Positions 7,578 through 15,092 are shown, numbered from the stretch's first letter. The stretch: 64,000 nt of DNA from Brevirhabdus pacifica (GCF_002797755.1 NZ_PGFI01000011.1:1426001-1490000); one strand, 5' to 3'. Program-made: numbers and translations. Notes: a model not told the origin generated them from the sequence alone.

Positions 7578-9752
7578 ATGAGCATCAAGCAGGCCGCTGA
7601 GAACGCCATTTTCAGCTATCCGAAGGACACGGCCAATCAGCCCTCAACGCAGGGCATCGCCGACCTCTTCGAGAATATTCGGTATGCGTGGGATACGGCT
7701 GCTGAGTTCAAGGCGGACACGACTGCGAGCTACACCCTTGGAGCGGCCAAGTATGTGGCGGCGGGAGATATCGTCCTGATCGGCGGGGTCCGTGCTGTGG
7801 TTCTAGCGTCGGGGTCCGCCGGGCACTTGGCCAGCGCTGCCGCGACACCCGTCCAGGTGGATATTCTGCTCGATGCCAAGGGCGGTTACAGCGCTGAGGC
7901 GTTCGGTCTTGTCCGCTCGGGCGGCGATGTCACCTCTGCGGTGCAGGCAGCCGTTACCGCCGCGCGGACGAAGCGGGTGGACAAGGTGACGATCCCGGCG
8001 GCTGATGCGGGCGTTGCCTATGGCATGACCTCGACCCTCACGCACGCGGCTGGTAGCGGGCGGCTGATCCTGGAGGGCGCCGGGAAGCAATCAACCACGC
8101 TCCTCTGGTCGGGCTTGGCTTCGACGGCCTATGCGCTGCACCTCGACAAAGACGCTGTGGATGTCGCCTATCACTTCGGCATCCGTGACATCACCTTGCG
8201 CGGCGACACGACCGGAACGCGCACCAACGGTGCCCTGATCGAGAACGCGTCCTATTGCGACATCAGCGACACGGAATTCTACGGCTTCCGGGACGGCCTC
8301 GTCTACGGCGGGACCTCCACCTTCTCCAACGGCCACCGGGGCCTGACCTTTTACGACATCAGCCGCTACGGGGTGCACTTCGAGGCCTTCACCGGCGGCG
8401 GGCACTACACGTTCGGCGACAGCACCGTTACGGGCGACATCGGCATCTATATCGACAGCGCGTCTGCAGTTTCTCAGATGTCGCTTGCCTCGGTCAACTT
8501 CGAGCAGACGGTGACGAACGAGTTCCGCTGCGACGGCGACCTCTGGGGCCTTGACGGTGTGATCCGCACCGAGGGCTGCAACGGCGCTTATGGCTTCCTG
8601 TTCTACCCCGCGACGAACAAGACGGTGGCTGGCTTCAATCTCCACGGATCCTATTTCACGTCGGATGCGGGTGCCCATATCCCGATCTTCTGCGGCGGGA
8701 ATGGCGGCAAGGTGGCCGGCGGCGTCGTCAGCGGCAACTACATCGGGTTCGCCACAATTGGCTCTCACTTGCTCGAACTTAACGGCACTGGCGAGGCGAT
8801 TGTCGTTCAGGGCAACTACGGCGAGAACCTGGCCGCAACCATCCGCTCCGAGAACATGATCGCGAAGGCGGCCACGTGGTCGGCAGGCACGGATCGGGCC
8901 GACAACGCCCTGGGTCTATATCCGGGCCTCGAGGTCGCAAGCGCCGGGTCCACGCAAGACCGGACATCGGCGCCCTGTGAGGCGATGAAGGCCGGCATCG
9001 AGTATCACATGCGCTGGGTCTACGCGGCGGGCACGTCTGCCAACGCCTCGGTGCAGCTGCATGATACCGGGGTTGCCCTGGTCGCGTCAGGGACGGTGGG
9101 GAACCTGCTGGTCACCAGCAACACCGGCGCGACGGATTTCGTCGTCACCCACAACAAGGAGCTGGCGACCGGCATCTGGGAGGTCGGGCTGCGGTTCAAG
9201 CTCAGCGCCGACAGCTCGTCGCTTTGGGGCTTTGGTCCCTACAGCACGACGGTTGGCCAGACGGCGATTGTCTATTTCGGCTCGGTCAACGGTCCCGTGG
9301 TCAAGGGGCTGCGCGCGGGGGTTCACGTCAAGGCCAACAGCAACGCTGCCGGGCCTCTGGCGGAATACGAGGGCGAAGCGCGCTGGAAGCTGGAGCAGAA
9401 GTCGTGGACGCCGGTGGACAAGAGCGGGGCGGGCCTGACGTTCACGTCGGCCAGCGGGTCCTATCAGGTCATTGGGGACACGTGTGAATACCGGGCTGTC
9501 ATCGTCTTCCCCACCACCACCGACACAACTCAAGTCACAATCAACATGCCGGTGCTTGGTGATCGCGCAGACACGTCATCCCGCGCCGGGATGCGCATTA
9601 CATCTACCTACGGCACTGCGATCTCGGGCTTCCACGGCTTTCCCACGGCCGACAAGATGCAGGTCTTCACGCAGGCCGGTTTGGGGGGTGTGACGAACGC
9701 CAACCTGTCCGGTCAGACGCTCTACCTGAGCGGATCGTTCAAGGTGGCGTGA
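7578..9752 (+). CDS. Tail fibre / tailspike with right-handed beta-helix
   Basis: 724 residues from ATG 7578, selected because CAGGAGAG lies 5 to 12 bases upstream. The N-terminal 120 residues are probably the virion-binding part. Residues about 130-420 hold repeated short strands with Gly/Asn turns (GIRDITLRGDTTG, GALIENASYCDISDTEFYGF), typical of pectate-lyase-like beta-helix spikes. The C-terminal domain is beta-rich and ends LSGQTLYLSGSFKVA, a common style for the last domain of receptor-binding fibres. Polysaccharide binding or cleavage is inferred from the fold only. The stop overlaps the next ATG. Confidence 0.75.
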   Translation: MSIKQAAENAIFSYPKDTANQPSTQGIADLFENIRYAWDTAAEFKADTTASYTLGAAKYVAAGDIVLIGGVRAVVLASGSAGHLASAAATPVQVDILLDAKGGYSAEAFGLVRSGGDVTSAVQAAVTAARTKRVDKVTIPAADAGVAYGMTSTLTHAAGSGRLILEGAGKQSTTLLWSGLASTAYALHLDKDAVDVAYHFGIRDITLRGDTTGTRTNGALIENASYCDISDTEFYGFRDGLVYGGTSTFSNGHRGLTFYDISRYGVHFEAFTGGGHYTFGDSTVTGDIGIYIDSASAVSQMSLASVNFEQTVTNEFRCDGDLWGLDGVIRTEGCNGAYGFLFYPATNKTVAGFNLHGSYFTSDAGAHIPIFCGGNGGKVAGGVVSGNYIGFATIGSHLLELNGTGEAIVVQGNYGENLAATIRSENMIAKAATWSAGTDRADNALGLYPGLEVASAGSTQDRTSAPCEAMKAGIEYHMRWVYAAGTSANASVQLHDTGVALVASGTVGNLLVTSNTGATDFVVTHNKELATGIWEVGLRFKLSADSSSLWGFGPYSTTVGQTAIVYFGSVNGPVVKGLRAGVHVKANSNAAGPLAEYEGEARWKLEQKSWTPVDKSGAGLTFTSASGSYQVIGDTCEYRAVIVFPTTTDTTQVTINMPVLGDRADTSSRAGMRITSTYGTAISGFHGFPTADKMQVFTQAGLGGVTNANLSGQTLYLSGSFKVA

Positions 9753-10036
9753 TGACCAAGCCCGAGTTCTCCCCCGCCATCACCCTTGGCAATGTGATCC
9801 AGATCGCGGTCCTGCTGGTCAGCGTCGGTGCCTATTACGCATCAACGGCCAATTCGCTCGAAACCATCACGCTCCAGATCGAGCAAGCGCGGATCGACCG
9901 CCGCGACATGGATATCCGTATGCGACTGCTGGAGACGCAGGCAGCCCGCACGGACGAGCGGTTCGCCAGCATCCTCACATTCATGGCCCGCAGCGACGCG
10001 CGTCAGGAGCGGCTTGAGAGGGAGAAGAAGCAATGA
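9752..10036 (+). CDS. Small membrane protein with coiled coil, lysis block
   Basis: 94 residues. One transmembrane helix near residues 15-35 (IQIAVLLVSVGAYYAS) is followed by a charged heptad-like region (about 40-94) likely to form a coiled coil. The ATG overlaps the fibre stop and the protein's own stop overlaps the endolysin ATG (ATGA). The topology fits an XhlA-like holin-associated or spanin-like protein, but no family is recognised. Confidence 0.6.
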   Translation: MTKPEFSPAITLGNVIQIAVLLVSVGAYYASTANSLETITLQIEQARIDRRDMDIRMRLLETQAARTDERFASILTFMARSDARQERLEREKKQ

Positions 10037-10800
10037 ACCGAAAGGCATTCTACGAGGCTCTGCGGCGCGACAAGCGTGTGTTCGGCTTCAAGCTGTCCCA
10101 ACCCCAGGTCGATGTCTGCGAGGCGATCCTTGATGAATGCGAAGTGCGCGGGGCTGACCTCGGACAGACGGCCTACATCCTCGCCACGGCATACGGCGAG
10201 ACGGGCGGGAAGATGCAGCCCCGCCGTGAAAACCTCAGCTACAGCGCCAAGCGCCTTCGCGAGGTTTGGCCGCACCGTTTCAGGACCATGGAAGAAGCCA
10301 AGCGCTTCGCCCGAAAGCCGCGTGACCTCGCCAACCGCGTCTACAACGGTCGCATGGGCAACCGGGTCAGTTCCGACGACGGTTGGCTCTATCGCGGCAA
10401 CGGGCTGGGCCAGATCACGGGCCGCGACAATCACCAGAAATGGGGCGACCGGCTGGGCGTCGATCTGATCGGCAACCCCGAAGCCTTGTCAGATCTGCGC
10501 CTGTCGGTCCGTGCCCTCGTTCAGCCGATGCTCGAGGGCTGGGCCACGGGCGTCAGCCTGCCCCAGTGCGTCGAGGGCGACCGCCGGGACTACAAGGCCG
10601 CCCGGCGGGTCTGGAACGGCACCTTCGAGGCCGGGAAATACGCCGACTTCGCGCTGTCCTTCGAGGCGGCGCTGGAGGCCGCGGAGTGGGGCACACGGCC
10701 CCCGGCGCTGCCCGATGCCGTCGCCACGCCCCCGAAGGTCGCAGGGCTGTGGCCGGCCCTCGTCTCTTTCATTCTCAGCATTCTCGGGAGGTTCAAATGA
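10033..10800 (+). CDS. Endolysin, GH19 chitinase-like, with C-terminal hydrophobic tail
   Basis: 255 residues. The motifs AYGETGGKM (Glu56 as the likely catalytic acid) and YRGNGLGQITGRDNH match the GH19-type phage lysins, in which the family pattern is HESGG and YRGRGLxQLTG. It would cut peptidoglycan glycan strands at the end of infection. The last 20 residues (VAGLWPALVSFILSILGRFK) form a hydrophobic helix, unusual for a soluble endolysin, and could anchor or delay the enzyme at the inner membrane. Coupled by ATGA to both neighbours, with holin-like genes next to it. Confidence 0.85.
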   Translation: MNRKAFYEALRRDKRVFGFKLSQPQVDVCEAILDECEVRGADLGQTAYILATAYGETGGKMQPRRENLSYSAKRLREVWPHRFRTMEEAKRFARKPRDLANRVYNGRMGNRVSSDDGWLYRGNGLGQITGRDNHQKWGDRLGVDLIGNPEALSDLRLSVRALVQPMLEGWATGVSLPQCVEGDRRDYKAARRVWNGTFEAGKYADFALSFEAALEAAEWGTRPPALPDAVATPPKVAGLWPALVSFILSILGRFK

Positions 10801-10970
10801 CCGAAGACATCAAGCGCCTCGTTCGCCACCTCGTCCCCGTGGCCGTGATCTATGCCGTTTCGCGCGGATGGATCCCCGAGGCGATGCAAGCCGACATGAC
10901 CGAGGCGGCGCTGATCCTGTCGTCCGTGGCGTTTTCCCTCATTTGGTCGAAACAGCGCGACCTCAAGTGA
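10797..10970 (+). CDS. Putative holin, 57 aa
   Basis: Two hydrophobic helices (HLVPVAVIYAVSRGWI and EAALILSSVAFSLIW) joined by a short acidic turn, with a charged tail KQRDLK. The size, two-helix topology and ATGA coupling to the endolysin fit a class II holin. There is no sequence proof of function. Confidence 0.6.
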   Translation: MTEDIKRLVRHLVPVAVIYAVSRGWIPEAMQADMTEAALILSSVAFSLIWSKQRDLK

Positions 10971-11167
10971 CCGACCTGATCGCAGAGGACGCAGCGGCGG
11001 CGAAACGGGTCGTGGAGAGATACCTGCGCGGCACACCGAAGCTGCGCAGGATCATGGCCGGAGAGGACGAGGCGCTGATCCGCCACGTCATGCGGCTGGA
11101 GCAGGCGGTCGCCGTGCTGGCGGCAAAGCGGGGGGAACCCGATGGGAACACCGAGCATAACGCTTGA
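10967..11167 (+). CDS. Small phage protein, 66 aa
   Basis: Starts at GTG 10967, which overlaps the holin stop as GTGA. Soluble, helical and Arg/Glu/Ala-rich. Its 3' end overlaps the phosphoesterase start by 26 bases. No family recognised. Confidence 0.55.
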   Translation: MTDLIAEDAAAAKRVVERYLRGTPKLRRIMAGEDEALIRHVMRLEQAVAVLAAKRGEPDGNTEHNA

Positions 11168-12266
11168 ACAGGCCAAGGAGGCCCACAAGGCCCTGTGCCA
11201 GTTCGGGTCGCAGGTCGCAGCGGCAGAGGCCCTGAACCTGTCTCGCGGCGGCCTACAGGGCAGGCTGCGGGCCTACGAGAGCTTCGTCAATCGAGACCCG
11301 GCCATTCAGGCCAGCATGGACGCGGTTGGCACCCAGATGGAACCCCGCCTGGCGTGGGCGAAGGTGCCGGCCAAGGACGGCCAGCCCGGTTATTCGGTGC
11401 TTCTCAAGCCTCAGGATCTGCCGGACGATATGCTCAAGCGGATGCGCGAGGCGTTCGAGGGGATGGAGCCAGCGACCGAGGTGGCGACCCCACAGCACAC
11501 GCTGGACGACCTTTGCACGGTCTATCCCATCGCAGACGCGCATATCGGCATGATGGCATGGGGCAGGGAGACCGGCGAGGACTATGACACCAAGATAGCA
11601 TGCGACCGTCTGCGCGACTGGATGGGGCGCTGCGTGGCCTCGGCCCCGGCATCCGACACCGCCGTTATCCTCGACGTGGGGGACGGGCAGCACGCCGACG
11701 ATCAGTCGAACCAGACGCCGCGCTCCCACCACCAGCTCGACGTAGACACCCGGCATTTCCGCACCCTCGACATGTCGATCGAGGCGCTGGGGGCTGCTGT
11801 GGAACTGGCGCGGCAAAAGCACCGCAACGTGATTATCCGCATCCTGCCCGGCAACCACAACCCGACCAGCTACATGGCCGTGATGTTCGCGCTTGCCGAG
11901 CGCTACCGCAATGAACCGCGCGTCAATGTCGAGAAGGACCCCGGCGAGTTCTTCATGATGGAATGGGGTCGGGTCATGCTCGGCGCCCACCACGGCCACA
12001 AGGCCAAGCCCGAAAGGCTGGTTCATTTCATGGCCGACCAGTTCGCTGTGATGTGGGGGCGCACCCTGCATCGGTATCTCTACACGGCGCACGAACACCA
12101 CCACCGGAGCGCGGACATCGGCGGGGTGCTGTGGGAGAAGCTGCGGGCGATGACCGCGCGGGACGCCCACGCTTACAGCAACGCCTTCTCGGCTCGGGCG
12201 CAGATCCAGGCAATCACTTACGACAAGACGCGCGGCGAGATCCATCGCGTGAAGGTGGGGCTGTGA
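11142..12266 (+). CDS. Calcineurin-like metallophosphoesterase with N-terminal HTH-like segment
   Basis: 374 residues. The metal-binding series of the calcineurin-like family is present in order: D132-x-H134 (PIADAHIGM), GD at 180-181 (LDVGDGQHAD), GNH at 237-239 (LPGNHN), HHGH at 283-286 and AHEHHH at 316-321. Residues 8-45 look like a helix-turn-helix (AAEALNLSRGGLQGRLRAYE). It should be a two-metal phosphodiesterase or phosphatase; DNA or nucleotide is the likely substrate but this is not shown. It is embedded between lysis genes and overlaps both neighbours, so it is transcribed late. Similar genes occur in alphaproteobacterial prophages. Confidence 0.75.
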   Translation: MGTPSITLEQAKEAHKALCQFGSQVAAAEALNLSRGGLQGRLRAYESFVNRDPAIQASMDAVGTQMEPRLAWAKVPAKDGQPGYSVLLKPQDLPDDMLKRMREAFEGMEPATEVATPQHTLDDLCTVYPIADAHIGMMAWGRETGEDYDTKIACDRLRDWMGRCVASAPASDTAVILDVGDGQHADDQSNQTPRSHHQLDVDTRHFRTLDMSIEALGAAVELARQKHRNVIIRILPGNHNPTSYMAVMFALAERYRNEPRVNVEKDPGEFFMMEWGRVMLGAHHGHKAKPERLVHFMADQFAVMWGRTLHRYLYTAHEHHHRSADIGGVLWEKLRAMTARDAHAYSNAFSARAQIQAITYDKTRGEIHRVKVGL

Positions 12267-12625
12267 TCGCCCTCGTCCTCAAGTGGCTCAGCGGGGGCGT
12301 GGTGGACCGCCTCGCGGACGCCTACGCAGCCCGGCACAACGCCAAGAACGAGAGCGAGCGCATCGCGGCGAATGTCGAGATCGCCCGCCTCGAGGAACGG
12401 CAGGCCAACCGCGCCCTCGGCGGCCGCATCACGGCGCTGGTGCAGATGGCGTGGGCCGCGCCGTTCATCATCTACACGTTCAAGCTGGTCGTCTGGGACA
12501 AGGTTCTGGGCCTCGGCATCACCGACCCTCTCAGCCCGGAATTACTGTCCCTGCAAGAGCGTATCGCAACGCTCTACTTCGGCGGGGCAGCCGCGATTGG
12601 GGTGGTCCGCGCATTGCGCAAATGA
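12263..12625 (+). CDS. Membrane protein, holin-like (3TM holin style)
   Basis: 120 residues from GTG 12263 (GTGA overlap). There is a short amphipathic N-terminal helix, a charged coiled segment (residues 25-50, ERIAANVEIARLEERQAN), then hydrophobic segments ALVQMAWAAPFIIYTFKLVV and TLYFGGAAAIGVVRAL. This layout resembles the holin_3TM family found in gene transfer agents and phages. Assignment is tentative. Confidence 0.5.
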   Translation: MIALVLKWLSGGVVDRLADAYAARHNAKNESERIAANVEIARLEERQANRALGGRITALVQMAWAAPFIIYTFKLVVWDKVLGLGITDPLSPELLSLQERIATLYFGGAAAIGVVRALRK

Positions 12626-12638
12626 AGGAGTAAGACCA

Positions 12639-12974
12639 ATGCGGAAATGCTTCGACCTGACCCTCGTTATCGTGTTGCTGGTTGCCGGAGCGCTGGCTGC
12701 GGCGATCCTCTGGCCTATGCCGGTGAAGGCGGAACCCGGCCCGCCCTGCGGCCCCCGCGAAAGCATGGTGGAGACGCTGACCGAGCGGTATTCTGAGCAG
12801 CGCCGAATGGCAGGACTGACCGCCGACAGGCGGCTCATCATCGAGTTCTGGGGAAACGACGACACCGGCGGCTGGACCATCACGCGGACAAGCCCGACCG
12901 GAGAGACCTGCGTGGTCGCCATCGGCTCAGGGTTTGCTCTGTTCGATCCGCTGCCGGAAGGTGAGCCGGCGTAG
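12639..12974 (+). CDS. Exported or membrane-anchored small phage protein, 111 aa
   Basis: A clear Shine-Dalgarno sequence (AAGGAG) precedes ATG 12639. One N-terminal hydrophobic helix (LTLVIVLLVAGALAAAILW) followed by VKAEPGPP suggests a signal peptide or anchor. The rest is a small soluble domain with two cysteines (Cys37 and one in GETCVVAIGSG) that could form a disulfide in the periplasm. Function unknown; the position suggests lysis or superinfection control. Confidence 0.6.
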   Translation: MRKCFDLTLVIVLLVAGALAAAILWPMPVKAEPGPPCGPRESMVETLTERYSEQRRMAGLTADRRLIIEFWGNDDTGGWTITRTSPTGETCVVAIGSGFALFDPLPEGEPA

Positions 12975-12977
12975 GCC

Positions 12978-13205
12978 ATGCCGGAACCCCTCCAAGAAGT
13001 CAGCACGGCCTTCCACATATTCCGGCGCGATCTTGCCGGCCGGCTATCTGCGCTTCGATGGCTCATCTGCGGCCTGACCGGGTGCGCTGCTGTCGCGGTA
13101 TTCCTGATACTCGGCAAGGTCGATCAGCTGGAGACCGCCGCGGCGAGAAGCACCGCCATCCTCGAAAGGGTCGAGGCCCAGATCAACCGTATCGCGGCGC
13201 GGTAA
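12978..13205 (+). CDS. Small membrane protein, 75 aa, last late gene
   Basis: Begins three bases after the previous stop. One transmembrane helix (WLICGLTGCAAVAVFLILG) is followed by a coiled-coil-like tail (QLETAAARSTAILERVEAQINRI written in two parts: QLETAAARSTAIL and ERVEAQINRI). It is similar in design to the 94-residue protein at 9752. A spanin or holin-regulator role is possible but unsupported by motif. Confidence 0.55.
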   Translation: MPEPLQEVSTAFHIFRRDLAGRLSALRWLICGLTGCAAVAVFLILGKVDQLETAAARSTAILERVEAQINRIAAR

Positions 13206-13274
13206 GCCGCCCCGTGTTCCTCCGGCCTTTGCGTCGAGGGGGCCGGTAATTCGCTGATCCAGTTGGATTGAGGG

Positions 13275-13397
13275 TTAGTCGCGAAGACAGGGGCACGACA
13301 TGCCGATGTCATCGCCGCAGATCGGGCATTCGTCTTCGTCGTCCTCGTCTGGACGATAGCCCTCTGTCAGCGCATCATCATACCATTCATCATCCAT
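13275..13397 (-). CDS. 40-aa acidic protein with CPxC zinc-ribbon-like motif
   Basis: The minus-strand ATG at 13397 is preceded by AAAGGA. The product is strongly acidic (about 14 Asp/Glu in 40 residues) and carries ECPICGDD and a terminal SCPCLRD, a CxxC plus CxC pair that could hold one zinc. It is the last gene of the minus-strand small-gene cluster. No homolog is recalled. Confidence 0.6.
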   Translation of the reverse strand: MDDEWYDDALTEGYRPDEDDEDECPICGDDIGMSCPCLRD

Positions 13398-13451
13398 GTC
13401 GTTTTCCTTTCTGGGGGCCGGTCCCTCTGCCTTGGGGTGACGCGGTTGGGG

Positions 13452-13631
13452 CTATTTAGCCTCGCCGCGGAGGCGACGAATTTCGGCTTCTTGCGCAACG
13501 ATGATTTTCGCCGCCTCGCGGTAATCTTCAAAGTCCTGTGGTTGCATGTCTCGCGCTTCACGACCTACGCTTGCGGCCCACCGATAGTGCTCTAGCTGTT
13601 CAGGGTCAATGCTCCAAAGTGGTCTGGTCAT
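13452..13631 (-). CDS. 59-aa small phage protein
   Basis: The ATG at 13631 is preceded by GGAGG five bases away on the minus strand. The product starts MTRPLWSIDPEQLEHYRWAA, is helical and rich in Arg/Glu, and ends RRLRGEAK. Expressed with its neighbours as a small early cluster. Function unknown. Confidence 0.6.
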   Translation of the reverse strand: MTRPLWSIDPEQLEHYRWAASVGREARDMQPQDFEDYREAAKIIVAQEAEIRRLRGEAK

Positions 13632-13640
13632 GGTGCCTCC

Positions 13641-14046
13641 GGGGTTAGTTGGATTCGGGTTTCGGCGGGATGTATTCTTGGTTCCGGCTGGCCTTGAATT
13701 GGAACCCGGTGAAGGTCAGGCCATGCTTGTCCTGCCACGCGTCCATTGTCTCGCGCACCATCTTTTCAAGGTCGGCGCGGAGTTCCGGTTTGATCGGAAA
13801 GATTTCGACGTCTCCCTCGGGGTCACCGTGATCCTCGTAGGCGCGTTCTTCGGCTTCCTCTGCGAACATGTGGCCGTCAAAGTATCGGCTTATCTTGATA
13901 TTGGCTGGCTTCATCGCCTCAACAATGTGGCCGCCGTCCTGTTCTTCGGATGCGATGTAGACCGCTTCCTCTCTGGTTTCGCATTCGGTGTGGTAGCGTT
14001 CATCGTCGTGGCCGACCCACCATTTCCAGTTCTCTTGTTCGCTCAT
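13641..14046. repeat. Direct repeat copy A, about 406 bp
   Basis: This stretch matches 14322-14727 at an offset of 681 bases. All coding frames that cross it read the same in both places, so the copies appear identical at the base level. The unit contains one ORF; the 72-aa Cys-rich ORF lies between the copies. Confidence 0.85.
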
Positions 14047-14073
14047 TCTATCAGCACGTCCGCGCTTCGCCAT
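13645..14073 (-). CDS. Duplicated small acidic phage protein, copy A (142 aa)
   Basis: The start at 14073 is chosen because GGAGG lies five bases upstream; it adds nine residues (MAKRGRADR) before the MSEQENW start used by copy B. From MSEQ on, the 133 residues are the same as in copy B at 14326-14727. The protein is Trp/Glu/Asp-rich with no membrane segment and no motif that I recognise. The new N-terminus was created at the edge of the duplication, so the two paralogs differ only there. Confidence 0.7.
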   Translation of the reverse strand: MAKRGRADRMSEQENWKWWVGHDDERYHTECETREEAVYIASEEQDGGHIVEAMKPANIKISRYFDGHMFAEEAEERAYEDHGDPEGDVEIFPIKPELRADLEKMVRETMDAWQDKHGLTFTGFQFKASRNQEYIPPKPESN

Positions 14074-14088
14074 ATCGGCCTCCGGGCG

Positions 14089-14307
14089 TTAGTTGGGCAG
14101 TGGTTGATCAAAAGAGTGTTCGCGGCAGAAATGTCCTGCGCCGGTGGTCTCGACCCGTGCCGGCCTGTAGCGGCGGCAGATGCCCTCGCCGTCGCCCATC
14201 CAATCACGAAGCCACCAATAGCACGTGTCGCAGCGCCGCCCTTTGGCCCTTTGCTCCGCCATGTGGCAGGCGACACAAGCCCCGCCGTCGCAGTCGTTAT
14301 GAAGCAT
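14089..14307 (-). CDS. 72-aa Cys-rich, probably zinc-binding phage protein
   Basis: The ATG at 14307 is preceded by GGAGGAGAG on the minus strand. Cysteines and histidines occur as GGACVACH, CDTCYWW, a single Cys in GICRRY and HFCREH, enough for one or two zinc sites. This fits a small zinc-ribbon protein of the kind common in phage early regions. It lies between the two copies of the duplicated ORF. Function unknown. Confidence 0.65.
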   Translation of the reverse strand: MLHNDCDGGACVACHMAEQRAKGRRCDTCYWWLRDWMGDGEGICRRYRPARVETTGAGHFCREHSFDQPLPN

Positions 14308-14321
14308 CTCTCTCCTCCGGG

Positions 14322-14727
14322 GGGGTTAGTTGGATTCGGGTTTCGGCGGGATGTATTCTTGGTTCCGGCTGGCCTTGAATTGGAACCCGGTGAAGGTCAG
14401 GCCATGCTTGTCCTGCCACGCGTCCATTGTCTCGCGCACCATCTTTTCAAGGTCGGCGCGGAGTTCCGGTTTGATCGGAAAGATTTCGACGTCTCCCTCG
14501 GGGTCACCGTGATCCTCGTAGGCGCGTTCTTCGGCTTCCTCTGCGAACATGTGGCCGTCAAAGTATCGGCTTATCTTGATATTGGCTGGCTTCATCGCCT
14601 CAACAATGTGGCCGCCGTCCTGTTCTTCGGATGCGATGTAGACCGCTTCCTCTCTGGTTTCGCATTCGGTGTGGTAGCGTTCATCGTCGTGGCCGACCCA
14701 CCATTTCCAGTTCTCTTGTTCGCTCAT
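14322..14727. repeat. Direct repeat copy B, about 406 bp
   Basis: Partner of 13641-14046, same orientation, offset 681 bases, no difference seen in any translated frame. Confidence 0.85.
14326..14727 (-). CDS. Duplicated small acidic phage protein, copy B (133 aa)
   Basis: Starts MSEQENWKWWVGHDDERY at 14727, with CGGAG about eleven bases upstream. It matches copy A at 13645-14073 over its whole length. In-frame extension further upstream has no ribosome site. The family is unknown. Its regular start suggests that it is the ancestral copy and that copy A arose by duplication. Confidence 0.7.
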   Translation of the reverse strand: MSEQENWKWWVGHDDERYHTECETREEAVYIASEEQDGGHIVEAMKPANIKISRYFDGHMFAEEAEERAYEDHGDPEGDVEIFPIKPELRADLEKMVRETMDAWQDKHGLTFTGFQFKASRNQEYIPPKPESN

Positions 14728-14754
14728 GTTATAGGTCTCCGGGCGGTTGTTGGA

Positions 14755-14777
14755 CTGGCGGGGCCGAACCCCGCCAG
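14755..14777. repeat. GC-rich hairpin, 9-bp perfect stem
   Basis: CTGGCGGGG, loop CCGAA, CCCCGCCAG. It lies five bases beyond the stop of the 47-aa gene on the minus strand and before the start of copy B. There is no T-tract, so it may be an mRNA-stabilising or attenuating structure rather than a full terminator. Confidence 0.55.
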
Positions 14778-14782
14778 CGGGT

Positions 14783-14926
14783 TTAGGCGCCCTCTGCGCT
14801 TCTGAGCGCACACAGAGCGTTTGCGGCGTTGCAGGCCGCTTGTGAGAAGTGCAGCGCCTCGGCGGCACTGTGCGCCTCAGCCGCTTTGGCGATCAGCAGC
14901 TTGATTTGCTCGGCCTGGTCTTTCAT
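14783..14926 (-). CDS. 47-aa small phage protein, first gene of the minus-strand cluster
   Basis: The ATG at 14926 has CGGAGGT about nine bases upstream. Ala-rich helical product (MKDQAEQIKLLIAKAAEAHS at the start) with two cysteines. It is the promoter-proximal gene of the leftward small-gene cluster whose promoter lies in the operator region at 15013-15055. Function unknown. Confidence 0.6.
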   Translation of the reverse strand: MKDQAEQIKLLIAKAAEAHSAAEALHFSQAACNAANALCALRSAEGA

Positions 14927-15012
14927 CGGGTTCTACCTCCGAATGTGCCCGCGCTTGGTTTGGGTATTGCCGCGAGGCGGGCGGTTTCGCAGCAATCCGT
15001 GTTCCCCTTGAT

Positions 15013-15092
15013 GTATGCTATTCGATTACATACAGTATGTCAAACATTGACATACATTTAATAAGTTGCCAGTATGCAGGCCATGAGCATAC
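15013..15092. promoter_or_regulatory. Divergent phage control region with three 21-bp palindromic operators
   Basis: Three sites of the form GTATG-N11-CATAC, each 21 bp, lie at 15013-15033, 15035-15055 and 15072-15092. The middle site has nine-base arms and contains two outward-facing TTGACA boxes: 15047-15052 on plus, 15043-15038 on minus. On minus, TAGCAT follows at 17 bp inside site 1. On plus, the -10 position at 17 bp (CAGTAT, weak) overlaps site 3. The layout resembles a lambda-type switch where a dimeric repressor controls both directions. The repressor gene is not in the window. Confidence 0.7.

Noticed and set aside
13609-14805. 398-codon plus-strand ORF across the phage repeats
   Set aside because: It is the antisense of the duplicated acidic ORFs, whose minus-strand ribosome sites and compositions are convincing.
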